From contig NZ_JAGINP010000038.1 of NCBI RefSeq assembly GCF_017876155.1, positions 1 to 48,419 of the forward strand: a DNA stretch of 48,419 nt. Reading direction: 5' to 3'. The position numbers and the translations under genes are program-made. Origin of the DNA: Azospirillum rugosum. Lineage in GTDB: Bacteria > Pseudomonadota > Alphaproteobacteria > Azospirillales > Azospirillaceae. This document shows, piece by piece, positions 8,684-17,011 of the stretch. Position 1 is the stretch's first letter, and each line of letters starts with the position of its first letter. Below the pieces are notes generated by a model. It had not been told where the DNA came from and searched no databases. It saw nothing but the letters and a program-made list of their open reading frames with translations.

Positions 8684-8698
8684 ATGACGAAATGTTAT
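8684..8698. promoter_or_regulatory. Candidate LysR box (T-N11-A dyad)
   Basis: ATGACGAAATGTTAT is a partial dyad with the T-N11-A core that LysR-type regulators use. It lies 38 bases before the lysR start in the divergent promoter region, where autoregulation and activation of the operon would be expected. Confidence 0.35.
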
Positions 8699-8736
8699 GC
8701 TGCAACGCATCCGCAGCATTCCGACCGGCCCTTACG

Positions 8737-9651
8737 ATGCTCAACCCGCGCCAGATCGAAGCCTTCCGCGCCGTCATGCTGACCGGCGGAATCACCGCGG
8801 CGGCGGAGCTGCTGAACATCTCGCAGCCCGCGGTCAGCCGCCTGATCGCCGACCTGCAATACGCGCTGAAACTGACCCTGTTCGAACGCCGCGGCTCGCG
8901 CATCGCGCCGACCAGCGAGGCGCTGTCGCTGTACCAGGAGGTCGAACGGTCCTTCGTCGGGCTGGAGCGGATCGAGCAGGCGGCCCGCGACCTTCAGGAA
9001 CGCCGCACAGGCACGCTGCGCATCGGGGCCATGCCGGCGCTCGCCATCGGATTCCTGCCGCGCTTCGTCGCACGCTTCCTGGACCAGCGGCCGCGCGTGG
9101 ACGTGTCGCTGTGGGGCAGCAGCTCGACCGTCATTCTGGACTGGGTGGCGGCCGGGCAGTGCGAGCTTGGCTTCGTCCAGACGCCGGTGGAGCACACGAC
9201 GGTGCTGAGCGAGAAGCTGCCGCCCGTCCCCGTGGTCGCCGTCGTGCCAAGCCAGCATCCGCTGGCGGAACGCAGCCACCTGACGCCGGAGGATTTTGCG
9301 GGAGAAGCCTTCATTTCCCTCGGCCCATCGACGCTGCTGCGCTACCGCATCGACGCGGTGTTCGCCGACCATGGCGTGACGCGGACGATGCACGTGGAAA
9401 CGCAGCTGACCATGATCGCCTGCGCGATGGTGGCCTCCGGCGTGGGCGTGGCCATCGTCGATCCCTTCACGGCGGAGGAATACGCCGGGCGCGGCATCGC
9501 CATCCGCCCGTTCGTGCCGACGATCAATTTCGAGATGGCCGTGCTGCATTCCGCCCAGCGCTCCCTGTCCACGCTGGCTCAGGATTTCCTGAGCGGGTTC
9601 CGCTCGGCCGTCGCCACCTCCGGCCGGAGGGAACGGGGTGCGCACGGCTGA
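8737..9651 (+). CDS. LysR family transcriptional regulator, NocR/OccR-like
   Basis: This 304-residue regulator has an N-terminal winged helix-turn-helix (about residues 1-60: LNPRQIEAFRAVMLTGGI, AAAELLNISQPAVSRLIADL) and a LysR effector-binding domain. The opening closely resembles the opine-catabolism regulators NocR and OccR, which activate divergent opine uptake and oxidation genes in response to the opine. Gene order here (regulator divergent from ABC importer plus oxidase) supports the same role. I chose the ATG at 8737 because the family starts MLNPRQIEAF. An upstream ATG at 8698 would add 13 residues not typical of the family. Confidence 0.88.
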   Translation: MLNPRQIEAFRAVMLTGGITAAAELLNISQPAVSRLIADLQYALKLTLFERRGSRIAPTSEALSLYQEVERSFVGLERIEQAARDLQERRTGTLRIGAMPALAIGFLPRFVARFLDQRPRVDVSLWGSSSTVILDWVAAGQCELGFVQTPVEHTTVLSEKLPPVPVVAVVPSQHPLAERSHLTPEDFAGEAFISLGPSTLLRYRIDAVFADHGVTRTMHVETQLTMIACAMVASGVGVAIVDPFTAEEYAGRGIAIRPFVPTINFEMAVLHSAQRSLSTLAQDFLSGFRSAVATSGRRERGAHG

Positions 9652-9666
9652 CGCGCATTCCAAGTT

Positions 9667-9702
9667 CCCTCTCCCCTCTGGGGAGAGGGTTAGGGTGAGG
9701 GG
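9667..9702. repeat. Interspersed palindromic repeat, family A
   Basis: CCCTCTCCCC-TCTG-GGGAGAGGG is followed by TTAGGGTGAGGGGG. It lies 15 bases after the lysR stop and is paired with an inverted copy at 9738-9774. It could act as a bidirectional terminator between lysR and the pseudogene. Confidence 0.75.
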
Positions 9703-9737
9703 GTTGCGCTTTTGCCGAATACACCACCACGCACAGC

Positions 9738-9774
9738 CCCCTCACCCTGCCCTCTCCCCAGAGGGGAGAGGGTT
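9738..9774. repeat. Interspersed palindromic repeat, family A (inverted mate)
   Basis: CCCCTCACCCTG is joined to CCCTCTCCCC-AGA-GGGGAGAGGG, in opposite orientation to the copy at 9667-9702. Confidence 0.75.
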
Positions 9775-9813
9775 AAGAACGGCCGCGTGCGAGCGCTTTG
9801 TCCGTTGACGCGA

Positions 9814-10106
9814 TCAGACCGCTTCCAGCGGGGCGTTCAGCAGGGTGCCCGGCACGATGATGCCGCCGCGCTCCCCCGGCGTGACCGTGCCGAAACGTTC
9901 CGCGAAGACGGGCGGCAGCGGGCGCAATCCGGCCGCGAGCCAGAGCCGCAGCAGGTGCCGGCGGCGACGGCGCGCTCCACCTCCGCAACCTCGGCGGCGG
10001 TCAGGGGCCTGACCCACGCGCCGTCCGCGGCCATGTCCGGGCCGTACCAGGCGGCTGGCCCGGTGATCTCCGGCGGCAAGTCCTCGGCCGGCGTGGCGTG
10101 CGGCAT
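9814..10106 (-). pseudogene. Internally deleted TauD/TfdA family dioxygenase
   Basis: The first 45 codons match the usual start of TauD/TfdA-type Fe(II)/2-oxoglutarate dioxygenases (PPEITGPAAWYGPDMAADG, then LTAAEVAEVERAV). In another frame the last 45 codons match the C-terminus of the same family (RHLLRLWLAAGLRPLPPVF, then RGGIIVPGTLLNAPLEAV). Between them, near 9958-9970, the two ends are joined directly. Some 200 or more middle residues, with the metal-binding histidines, are missing, and the frame changes at the junction. A GGAG lies upstream of the intact ATG. The product cannot be a functional dioxygenase. Family assignment is from recalled patterns. Confidence 0.7.
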
Positions 10107-10249
10107 GGGGGCGTCTCCATTCTCGTTCTTGGTTCGTAACGATTGTGCAGTTTAGCACGCGGCACGGCCCGCCCGGCAAAGGCCACTTCCCCCCGACGGG
10201 CGGAAAATGTGATGCTGACGCCCGGCGGGGAGGCTTTCGGGACCGTGTG

Positions 10250-10498
10250 ATGAGCGTGGCGAACGTTGTCGGATTGATCGGGGTCGCGGCCTATCTGTCG
10301 GCCTACGGCCTGCTGCAACTCGGCCGGCTGAAGGTCGAGGACAGCCGGTACGCGCTGCTCAACGGCGTCGGCGCCGTGGCGATCCTGTATTCGCTGGCGT
10401 TCGACTTCAACATGCCGTCCTTCATCACCCAGTCCGCCTGGCTGCTCTTCACGATCGTCGGCTACGCGCGGTCGCGCTCCAAGCCGGCGCAGCCGTAA
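10250..10498 (+). CDS. Small membrane protein, CBU_0592-like domain
   Basis: This 82-residue protein has three hydrophobic helices: VVGLIGVAAYLSAYGLLQLG, ALLNGVGAVAILYSLAFDF and QSAWLLFTIVGYA. It has the family hallmarks LQLGRLKVEDSRYALLNG and FDFNMPSF. The CBU_0592-like domain is of unknown function and is common as a short stand-alone inner-membrane protein in proteobacteria. I chose the ATG at 10250 because residues before it are not family-like. It is 13 bases before the M23 peptidase gene, so the two may be cotranscribed. Confidence 0.72.
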   Translation: MSVANVVGLIGVAAYLSAYGLLQLGRLKVEDSRYALLNGVGAVAILYSLAFDFNMPSFITQSAWLLFTIVGYARSRSKPAQP

Positions 10499-10511
10499 TA
10501 CAGGGTTCCGC

Positions 10512-11498
10512 ATGTTTCGCCATCTGACCGTCGCCGCCCTGGTCCTGCTCGCCCCGCTCGCGCTTGCCGCGGCGGGGGAGCCGCGTTTCGAACTGCCGAT
10601 CGACTGCCGCGTCGGGGAGGTCTGCTTCGTCCAGAACTATGTGGACGAGGATCCCGGGCCGGGCTGGCGGGACCACGCCTGCGGGCGGCTGAGCTACGAC
10701 GGGCACGACGGCACGGACTTCCGCCTGCCCGACTACCGCATGATGGACCGGGGGGTGCCGGTGCTCGCCGCCGCCGCGGGCACCGTGCTGCGCGTGCGCG
10801 ACGGGATGGAGGACGTGAACGCCAGGATCGTCGGCCGCGACAAAGTGACGAACGTCGGGGCCGGCAACGCCGTCATCATCGACCACGGCGACGGCTGGCA
10901 GACCGCCTACCTGCACATGAAGCGCGGCAGCGTCGCCGTGACGCCCGGCCAGCGGGTGGAGAGCGGGCAGAAACTCGGCCTCGTCGGGCTGTCGGGGCTG
11001 ACGGAGTTCCCGCACGTCCATTTCGGCGTGCGCCACAACGGCAAGGTGGTCGATCCCTTCGTCGGGGAGGAACCGCCCGCCGCCTGCGGCCAGCCCGGCC
11101 ATGCGCTGTGGAGCGCCGCGGCGGCCAAGGATCTTGCCTACAAGCCCACGGCGGGGCTCGGCGCCGGCTTCGCGGTCCGCATCCCGGAGGACGAGGCCGC
11201 GCGCCATGGCGAGTACGACGCCGACCGGTTGACCGCCGACGCCCCGCTTCTGGTGATGTGGTCGGACATCATGGGTGCCAAGGCCGGCGACAGCCAGCGC
11301 GTGCGGATCGAGGCGGCGGACGGCCGCGTGCTGTTCGAGCACACGACCGCGCTGACCGGCGACAAGGCGGCCTGGTTCGGCTACCAGGGGCTGAAGCGCC
11401 CGGCCGGCGGCTGGCCCCGGGGGCCCTACCGCGGCACCGTCACGCTGATCCGCGGCGGCGAAGCGGTGGTCACCCTGGAGCGCAGCATCGCGCCATAG
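10512..11498 (+). CDS. Secreted M23 family metallopeptidase (LytM type)
   Basis: This 328-residue protein has a signal peptide (about residues 1-20, ending LALAAA). The M23 domain has zinc ligands H65 and D69 in DGHDGTDF and H170 in HVHFG. Catalytic-site histidines are H135 (YLHM) and H168. Family members cut peptidoglycan cross-links or are degenerate activators of amidases. All metal ligands are present here, so it is probably active. A C-terminal extension of about 130 residues after the domain looks like a beta-rich module and is not recognised. It is periplasmic or outer-envelope located. Confidence 0.87.
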   Translation: MFRHLTVAALVLLAPLALAAAGEPRFELPIDCRVGEVCFVQNYVDEDPGPGWRDHACGRLSYDGHDGTDFRLPDYRMMDRGVPVLAAAAGTVLRVRDGMEDVNARIVGRDKVTNVGAGNAVIIDHGDGWQTAYLHMKRGSVAVTPGQRVESGQKLGLVGLSGLTEFPHVHFGVRHNGKVVDPFVGEEPPAACGQPGHALWSAAAAKDLAYKPTAGLGAGFAVRIPEDEAARHGEYDADRLTADAPLLVMWSDIMGAKAGDSQRVRIEAADGRVLFEHTTALTGDKAAWFGYQGLKRPAGGWPRGPYRGTVTLIRGGEAVVTLERSIAP

Positions 11499-11503
11499 GA
11501 CGT

Positions 11504-12070
11504 TTACAGGCTTGCGCGGCGCGCCCGCCACTGCTCGCGCGTCTGGCCCCAGATCTCGATGGGCGCGGCCTCGAAGGGCGCCGGAAGGCGGCCGGGGCCG
11601 CGCAGGTCCGACCCGAGCCGGCGCGCCACGGCCTGCGACGGGGCGTTGTCCGGGTCGATGGAGTGGATGACCTCCGTCCAGCCCAGCACGTCGAAGGCCC
11701 AGTCGATGGCCGCGGCGGCGCCCTCGGTCGCGTAGCCCTTGCCCCAGGAATCCCGCGACAGGCCCCAGCCGATCTCCGGCCCCGGCCAGCCCTCGGGCAT
11801 CCAGGGGCCGAGGCGGCCGACCCAGCGCCCGGTCGCCTTCTCGATGACCGAGAACATGCCGAAGCCCTGCATCGACCAGGCGCCGGCCATGGTCAGGAAA
11901 TCCCGCCACGCCTGGGAGCGCGCCTGCGGGCCGCCGACGAAGCGGGTGGCCTCCGGGTCGGACCGCCAGGCGGCCCAGCCCTCGAAATCCTCCGCGCGCG
12001 TGGGACGGAGGACCAGCCGCGCGGTTTCCAGCACCGGTTCCGCCATGGTCCCAAGCAGAGTCTGGGGCAT
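11504..12070 (-). CDS. GNAT family N-acetyltransferase (RimJ/RimL-like)
   Basis: This 188-residue protein starts near ETARLVLRPTRAEDFEGWAA and carries the acetyl-CoA-binding signature in GWGLSRDSWGKGYATEGAAA, followed by HSIDPDNAPSQAVARRLG. This is the RimJ/RimL subgroup, which acetylates N-termini of ribosomal proteins or small molecules. The target is unknown. The start may be the ATG at 12070 (AAGG 9 bases upstream) or the ATG at 12046. It converges with the M23 gene, with only 5 bases between the stops. Confidence 0.85.
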   Translation of the reverse strand: MPQTLLGTMAEPVLETARLVLRPTRAEDFEGWAAWRSDPEATRFVGGPQARSQAWRDFLTMAGAWSMQGFGMFSVIEKATGRWVGRLGPWMPEGWPGPEIGWGLSRDSWGKGYATEGAAAAIDWAFDVLGWTEVIHSIDPDNAPSQAVARRLGSDLRGPGRLPAPFEAAPIEIWGQTREQWRARRASL

Positions 12071-12081
12071 GGTCCGGGGCC

Positions 12082-12435
12082 TTACCCGACCAGGGCCGAC
12101 TTGACGAGCACGGCGGCGCTTTCCGTGGAATCGCGCTTGTCCAGCTTCTTCGCGACTTCCTCGATATCGGCCAGCGGCATGACGCGGCGGGCCCGCTTGG
12201 CGACGTCGGTCAGCCGGCGCTGCGCCAGCCGGACGCGGTCGCCCAGCTCGGTCAGCGCCTGGTAGGCCTTGCGGCGGGCGGCGGTGTCGATGCTGCCGCT
12301 CGTCTCGGTCGCGCGTTCCGTCGCGGCCGCCAGCTCCTTGCACGCCTGCAGGTACGCGGTGATGGCCTCGGTGATCTGGCGGCGGGCTTCGGACTTGGGG
12401 TCGATGGGGGTGCTGCTCGACGCGGACACGGACAC
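12082..12435 (-). CDS. Hypothetical helical protein
   Basis: This 117-residue protein is of no family that I recognise. After a low-complexity serine-rich start it is predicted to be almost wholly helical (ARRQITEAITAYLQACKELA and following heptad-like stretches). It has many charged residues, one cysteine and no membrane segment. AGGAG lies 8 bases before a GTG at 12435, which decides this start over a longer frame reaching 12651. It is 11 bases upstream of the GNAT gene and probably cotranscribed. Confidence 0.6.
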   Translation of the reverse strand: MSVSASSSTPIDPKSEARRQITEAITAYLQACKELAAATERATETSGSIDTAARRKAYQALTELGDRVRLAQRRLTDVAKRARRVMPLADIEEVAKKLDKRDSTESAAVLVKSALVG

Positions 12436-12683
12436 TGGACTCGGCTCCTGGCTGTTGCTTGTGCAATTTCCTAAAGACAGTCGGCGAAAATGGGAAGTCT
12501 GCAGCCATATGTCGAGCGTCATTGATCGGCAGGACAGTCGCGCGGGCCGCATGGCTGGCTGTTCGGGGAAGGGCAGCGCGCCGGCCGACACCGGGGCGCT
12601 TGGAACGGTGCCGCCGTCCGCCATGTTGATTGGGCCAGGTTTTTGGAACACCCGCCGCCGGGCCGAGAGACACGAGGATCACC

Positions 12684-13670
12684 ATGCCCAACACCCAGCA
12701 TTTCGCCCCGCCGGGCCCGCTCGGCTTCGGGGGCGCGCCCCTCGGCAACATGTTCGAGGAGGTGCCGGACGACGTCGCGGAGGCGACACTGGTCGCCGCC
12801 TGGGACGCCGGCATCCGCTATTTCGACACGGCCCCCGAATACGGCCCCGGCATCTCCGAGCACCGTTTCGGGCATGTCCTGCGGAACTATCCGCGGGATG
12901 AGTTCGTGCTGTCCACCAAGGTCGGCCGGCTGCTGCGCGCCGACGCCAGCAAGGGCGGCAAGCACGGTCCCTTCGTGAAGGGCCTGCCCTTCCGCGTCGA
13001 CTACGACTACACCGCCGACGGCGTCCGCCGCTCCATCGAGGACAGTTTGCAGCGGCTGGGCATGGCGCGGATCGACATCGCCTACATCCACGACTGCGCG
13101 GAGGACGCGCACGGCGACCGCTGGCTGGAGGTGTTCGACACCGCCATGAAGGGCGCCGCCGTCGCCCTGACCAAGCTGCGCGAGGAGGGGGTGATCCGCG
13201 CCTGGGGCCTGGGCGTGAACCGGGTGGAGCCCTGCGTGATGGCGCTGGAGCGGGCGGATCCGGACGTCTTCCTGCTCGCCGGGCGATACAGCCTGCTGAA
13301 CCAGCCGGCGCTGGACGAACTGTTCCCCCGCTGCCAGGAACGCGGCGTGCACGTCGTGGTGGGCGGCCCCTACAACTCCGGCATCATCGCCGGGGGGAAG
13401 AACTTCGAATACCAGGAGGCGTCGCCCGACAAGGTCGCGGCCCGCGACCGGCTGGCGGAGATCGCGAACCGGCACGGCGTGGACCTGCGCGCGGCGGCGC
13501 TCCAGTTCTGCGCGGCGCACCCGGTGGTGGCCTCGGTCATTCCCGGCACGAAGAACCCGCCGCGCGTGCAGGAGAACGTGCGCCTGATGAACGCGCCGAT
13601 CCCCGCCGCCTTCTGGCAGGAGCTGAAGCAATCCGGCATCCTGCCGCAACAGGCGCCGACGCCGGCGTGA
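12684..13670 (+). CDS. Aldo/keto reductase (D-threo-aldose 1-dehydrogenase/pyridoxal 4-dehydrogenase type)
   Basis: This 328-residue TIM-barrel oxidoreductase has the catalytic set D and Y in FDTAPEYGPGISEHRFG, K in VLSTKVGRLL and H in AYIHDC. A C-terminal NADP-binding region follows near VVASVIPGTKNPPRVQENV. The opening LGFGGAPLGNMFEEV and the DTAPEYG context fit the L-fucose/D-threo-aldose 1-dehydrogenase or pyridoxal 4-dehydrogenase subgroup, which oxidises sugars or pyridoxal to lactones. The ATG at 12684 has GAGGA upstream. It is divergent from the helical hypothetical gene and stands alone, so the substrate is not fixed by context. Confidence 0.86.
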   Translation: MPNTQHFAPPGPLGFGGAPLGNMFEEVPDDVAEATLVAAWDAGIRYFDTAPEYGPGISEHRFGHVLRNYPRDEFVLSTKVGRLLRADASKGGKHGPFVKGLPFRVDYDYTADGVRRSIEDSLQRLGMARIDIAYIHDCAEDAHGDRWLEVFDTAMKGAAVALTKLREEGVIRAWGLGVNRVEPCVMALERADPDVFLLAGRYSLLNQPALDELFPRCQERGVHVVVGGPYNSGIIAGGKNFEYQEASPDKVAARDRLAEIANRHGVDLRAAALQFCAAHPVVASVIPGTKNPPRVQENVRLMNAPIPAAFWQELKQSGILPQQAPTPA

Positions 13671-13691
13671 CCCTGACCAGACCGGCGAGCC

Positions 13692-15062
13692 TCAGATCGG
13701 CGTCACCGAGTGCGGGTCGAAGGACGGAAAGGCCGGGTCGGCGCTGCCGATCCGGGTTACATGCGACCCGCCGGCGTCGACCGAGAACAGCACGCGGTCC
13801 TGGTTCAGGTCGGTTGCGCTGAAGAACAGCCTGTTGTCGACCACGCTGAGGTCGGAAGGCGAGGACCAGCCGTCGTTGGAGGCGACGTCCCTGACCCTGT
13901 GGGTGCCGGCGGCGGTGCCGTCGCTCATCCACAGGTCCGGGGTGCCATGCCCTTCCGCCGCCGTGAAGAACAGCTCCTTCCCGAGCGCGGTCAGGTCCCC
14001 GACCCCGGAACTCTCGCTGCCCGGCGTGATGTCCTTCACGAGGTGCGTGCCGTCCGTGGTGCCGTCGGAGAACCACAGCTCCCGCCCATGCACGCCGTCG
14101 TTGGCGGTGAAGAACAGGTCCTTGCCGGCGGCGGTCAGGTTGTTCGGGTTCGTTTCCGGCAGGGCGGCGAAGGACTTCACCGTCTGCGTGCCCTCCGGCG
14201 TGCCGTCCGACTTCCACAGCGCGAAGCCTGTGTTGAAGAACAGCGTGTTTCCGGCGGCTTCCAGGTTGGTGAAGAATCCGCTGTGCGGGTCGTCGTACAG
14301 GTCGTTCTTCAGCAGGACGGTGCCCTGCGGCGTGCCGTCGGTCTTCCACAGGCCGATGTTCAGACCGCCCTGCCGCGAGGTCAGGAACAGGTCCTTGCCG
14401 ACGGCGGTCAGGTGCTGCGGCGCCTGGCTGTAGGGCGTCGGCGGGTCGAAGCCGCCGGGGATGAAGTCCTTGACCAGCGTGGTGCCGGATGCCGTGCCGT
14501 TGGTCTTCCACAGCGCCACCCCGTGGGTGCCGTCGTTGGCGCTGAAATACAGATCGCGCCCCACCGCCGTCAGCTCGGTCGGGAAGGCGCTGGCCCCGCC
14601 GGGCCGGAGGTCGGTGACCATCCGCGTCCCGGCGGCGGTGCCGTCGCTCGTCCACAGCTCGGTCCCGTGCGTGCCGTCGTCGGCGGTGAAGTAGAGCCTG
14701 CGGCCGACCGCGGTCAGCTGGCCGGGATCATAATAGGCGCCGGGCGGCTGGATGTCCTTGACCAGCGACGTGCCGGACCGCGTGCCGTCGGTCTTCCACA
14801 GCTCCACCCCATGCGTGCTGTCGTCGGCCGTGAAGAAGACGGACTTCCCGACCTCCGTCAGCTCCTGCGGGTCCGAGGAGTCCGATCCCGGCGCGATGTC
14901 CTTCACCCGGCGCGCGGAGCGGCCGTCGGTCGCCCAGATCTCCCGGCCATGGGCGGAGTCCCATCCGGTGAACACCGCCCGGACGTGCGCCGGGTTGGCC
15001 GACCTGGCTTCGAAGCAGCGGGCGCTGTCTTTTGTCCTGCTGGGAGTGTGCTGGCGGTCCAT
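13692..15062 (-). CDS. ELWxxDGT-repeat protein (beta-propeller-like)
   Basis: This 456-residue protein is built of about eight tandem repeats of 45-55 residues. Each carries the ELWxxDGT hallmark: EIWATDGR, ELWKTDGT, ELWTSDGT, ALWKTNGT, GLWKTDGT, ALWKSDGT, ELWFSDGT and DLWMSDGT, each flanked by LTAVGxxLFFTANDGTHG-type sequence. Such repeats probably form a beta propeller. Functions in this family are not established. GAGGAGGAACCG precedes the ATG at 15062, a very strong start. No signal peptide or membrane anchor is evident, although most relatives that I recall are surface or secreted. It converges with the aldo/keto reductase gene. Confidence 0.85.
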   Translation of the reverse strand: MDRQHTPSRTKDSARCFEARSANPAHVRAVFTGWDSAHGREIWATDGRSARRVKDIAPGSDSSDPQELTEVGKSVFFTADDSTHGVELWKTDGTRSGTSLVKDIQPPGAYYDPGQLTAVGRRLYFTADDGTHGTELWTSDGTAAGTRMVTDLRPGGASAFPTELTAVGRDLYFSANDGTHGVALWKTNGTASGTTLVKDFIPGGFDPPTPYSQAPQHLTAVGKDLFLTSRQGGLNIGLWKTDGTPQGTVLLKNDLYDDPHSGFFTNLEAAGNTLFFNTGFALWKSDGTPEGTQTVKSFAALPETNPNNLTAAGKDLFFTANDGVHGRELWFSDGTTDGTHLVKDITPGSESSGVGDLTALGKELFFTAAEGHGTPDLWMSDGTAAGTHRVRDVASNDGWSSPSDLSVVDNRLFFSATDLNQDRVLFSVDAGGSHVTRIGSADPAFPSFDPHSVTPI

Positions 15063-15195
15063 CGGTTCCTCCTCCGCGGCGGGCCAGCATGGCGCCGGAG
15101 GGCACGCGCGAACTTGATCTGGTTTAATGCGGCAGTCCGCCATGGGTCGAAAATCGCAGGGAGCAGCGCCCACTTCCGACAGCCGCGAGAGTGCC

Positions 15196-15474
15196 ATGAA
15201 CACCGAGACCGCCGCACACACACTCGTCGAACGCCCGGCCGTGACCAAGGACGCGATCGCCGGCCTTGTGGACTCGCTGGCCAAGTCCGCGGCCCAGGAC
15301 GGCACGGACGGCGTGATCCTGGCGGCCTACCTGCGGCACCTGTACGGCGGCCCCGATCCGGAGCTGATCCACGAGATCGGCCGGCGGCATCTGGACGCCT
15401 TGAACAAGGGCCTGCGGGCGCGCGGCCTGCCCGCCGTCAGCTGCGACGAGCACTGCTTCCGCTTCCTGACCTGA
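15196..15474 (+). CDS. Hypothetical small protein
   Basis: This 92-residue soluble protein has a helical N-terminal half (AVTKDAIAGLVDSLAKSAAQ) and YLRHLYGGPDPELIHEIGRR. It ends with two cysteines in SCDEHCFRFLT. I do not recognise the family. The ATG at 15196 has only a weak purine stretch upstream. It converges with the Fnr-like gene, 22 bases away. Normal codon use and the amphipathic pattern support a real gene. Confidence 0.55.
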   Translation: MNTETAAHTLVERPAVTKDAIAGLVDSLAKSAAQDGTDGVILAAYLRHLYGGPDPELIHEIGRRHLDALNKGLRARGLPAVSCDEHCFRFLT

Positions 15475-15496
15475 GCCGGCTGACCTGAACCGGGCG

Positions 15497-16357
15497 TCAG
15501 GCGACCGCAGACGCGCCGATGTTGGAACCGGGGTCGGGGCCGATATCGGGATCCAGTTGCGCGATCCGGGCCAGGCGGCCGGGGTCGAGCAGCACCAGAT
15601 CCCCCTTGCGGAATTCCAGGAGGCGCTCCGCCTTCAGCTGCTTCAGCGTTCGGCAGACGTGGACGGGGGTCAGCCCCGTCGCGTCGGCGATGTGGATCTG
15701 GCTGAGCGGCAGGTGCAGGACCGTGTCGGCCCTTTGCCGGTTCCCGTCCGTCCGGCCGTCCCGGTGCGACGTGATGCGCCGGTGCAGGTCGAGCAGGAGG
15801 TTGGCGACCCGCCCCAAGGCCGCCTGCTGCCCCAGCGCGCCGACGTGGTTCCAGGCGGCCAGGGCCTCGCGCGTCACGATCGACGCGAAGTTCATGGCAA
15901 GCCGGGGGGACTCCGCGCAGACCCGGTAGAACACCGCCCGCTTGATGGCGCAGACCGTCATGTCGGTGATGGCGTCGGCGCTGTAGGCCATGCCGGCGTC
16001 CCCGGACCCCTCGAACCCGATCAGGTCGCCGGGCATGGCGAAGCGGATGATCTGCCGCCGCCCGTCCTCGAACAGCTTGTAGATCACCGCCCAGCCCGAC
16101 TGCACGATCAGGATGTGGTCGAACGGCTCGCCCTGGTGGAACAGCGGGACCCCGGCCTTCCGGGCGCTCGTCCGCGCGCCATGCGGAAACAGGCGGTCGA
16201 TGTCGTGCCGGTCGACGCGACGGCACACGCTGACGTCGTGGACCGGGCATTGGCCGCAGGACAGCCAGTGCACGGGCGCCGGCCCGAAATCGGGTGCCAA
16301 CCCGAGATCAGGTGTCCGATCCGACCGTGCGATGCGTGCACCGGCTTCATCACGCAT
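15497..16357 (-). CDS. Crp/Fnr family regulator with a likely 4Fe-4S oxygen-sensing site
   Basis: This 286-residue regulator has an N-terminal cysteine cluster C34-x2-C37-x7-C45 and a fourth cysteine C136 in MTVCAIK. That is the FnrN/AadR spacing for an oxygen-labile 4Fe-4S cluster. A cyclic-nucleotide-like beta barrel spans about residues 60-150, and the C-terminal helix-turn-helix spans about 217-248. The recognition helix reads TPVHVCRTLKQL, where E. coli Fnr has E-T-x-S-R, so Glu209 and Ser212 are replaced by Val and Cys and only the Arg is kept. GGGAGG precedes the ATG at 16357. It is probably an anaerobic or microaerobic regulator with altered DNA specificity. Confidence 0.85.
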   Translation of the reverse strand: MRDEAGARIARSDRTPDLGLAPDFGPAPVHWLSCGQCPVHDVSVCRRVDRHDIDRLFPHGARTSARKAGVPLFHQGEPFDHILIVQSGWAVIYKLFEDGRRQIIRFAMPGDLIGFEGSGDAGMAYSADAITDMTVCAIKRAVFYRVCAESPRLAMNFASIVTREALAAWNHVGALGQQAALGRVANLLLDLHRRITSHRDGRTDGNRQRADTVLHLPLSQIHIADATGLTPVHVCRTLKQLKAERLLEFRKGDLVLLDPGRLARIAQLDPDIGPDPGSNIGASAVA

Positions 16358-16531
16358 GATGAGCCTCCCAGCAGGGGCAGCATTCGCGACAGGCTTGGCC
16401 CGAAAGCCAAAAACCACTGCGAATGAAGGAAATGCTAGGCCGGCGCGGTCGCCCCCGTCCATTCTTCGTACGGGGTAGACCTGGGATATGACATCAGTAA
16501 CGAATGCGCGGATTGTCTTTCACCAACCGCG

Positions 16532-17011
16532 TCAAGGCCCCACACCGACTTGCCAGGGCTCCGGCGCCGGCTCCATCAGGGGGCCGGCGACGCCGCCCAG
16601 CGACAGGGCGTGCAGGGAGTTGCGCGCGAAGCCGCAAGCCCCCGCGGGCACCGCCGCGACGTCCGGCCGGAAGGCGTAGGGGCGCGGCGCCTCGCGCGTC
16701 GCGGCGGTGTCCACCGTCGTGATGGGATAGCCGATCCGGGCCGGCGCGCTCTCTTCCGCCCACACCCACAGGACGCGGGGATCGCTGCGGAACTCGCTGA
16801 GCACGGTGGCCAGCGTGGAGCGGCATTCGGCGGGGTCGAGGTTGTGCACGCCCTGGTCGACGACGTCGGTGGCCGCCACCGGGCTCGCCGCGGCGAGCGA
16901 CCACCAGCCGGCCATGACGAGGCCGGAGACGACCACGCCGGCCGCGGCGGTGGCGGTCAGAAAGTTCAAGTCCTGCCCGGCGTCGTCCCACCGGTTCGAT
17001 CCGTCCTGCAT
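16532..17011 (-). CDS. Hypothetical single-pass membrane protein
   Basis: This 159-residue protein has an N-terminal membrane segment or signal anchor (about residues 22-47, ATAAAGVVVSGLVMAGWWS). A periplasmic-looking domain follows with cysteines in PAECRST and AGACGFA that could form a disulfide. GAGGGATCAGC precedes the ATG at 17011. I do not recognise the family. It lies 174 bases upstream of the Fnr-like gene on the same strand. A longer frame covering the same DNA is arginine-rich and was rejected. Confidence 0.55.
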   Translation of the reverse strand: MQDGSNRWDDAGQDLNFLTATAAAGVVVSGLVMAGWWSLAAASPVAATDVVDQGVHNLDPAECRSTLATVLSEFRSDPRVLWVWAEESAPARIGYPITTVDTAATREAPRPYAFRPDVAAVPAGACGFARNSLHALSLGGVAGPLMEPAPEPWQVGVGP

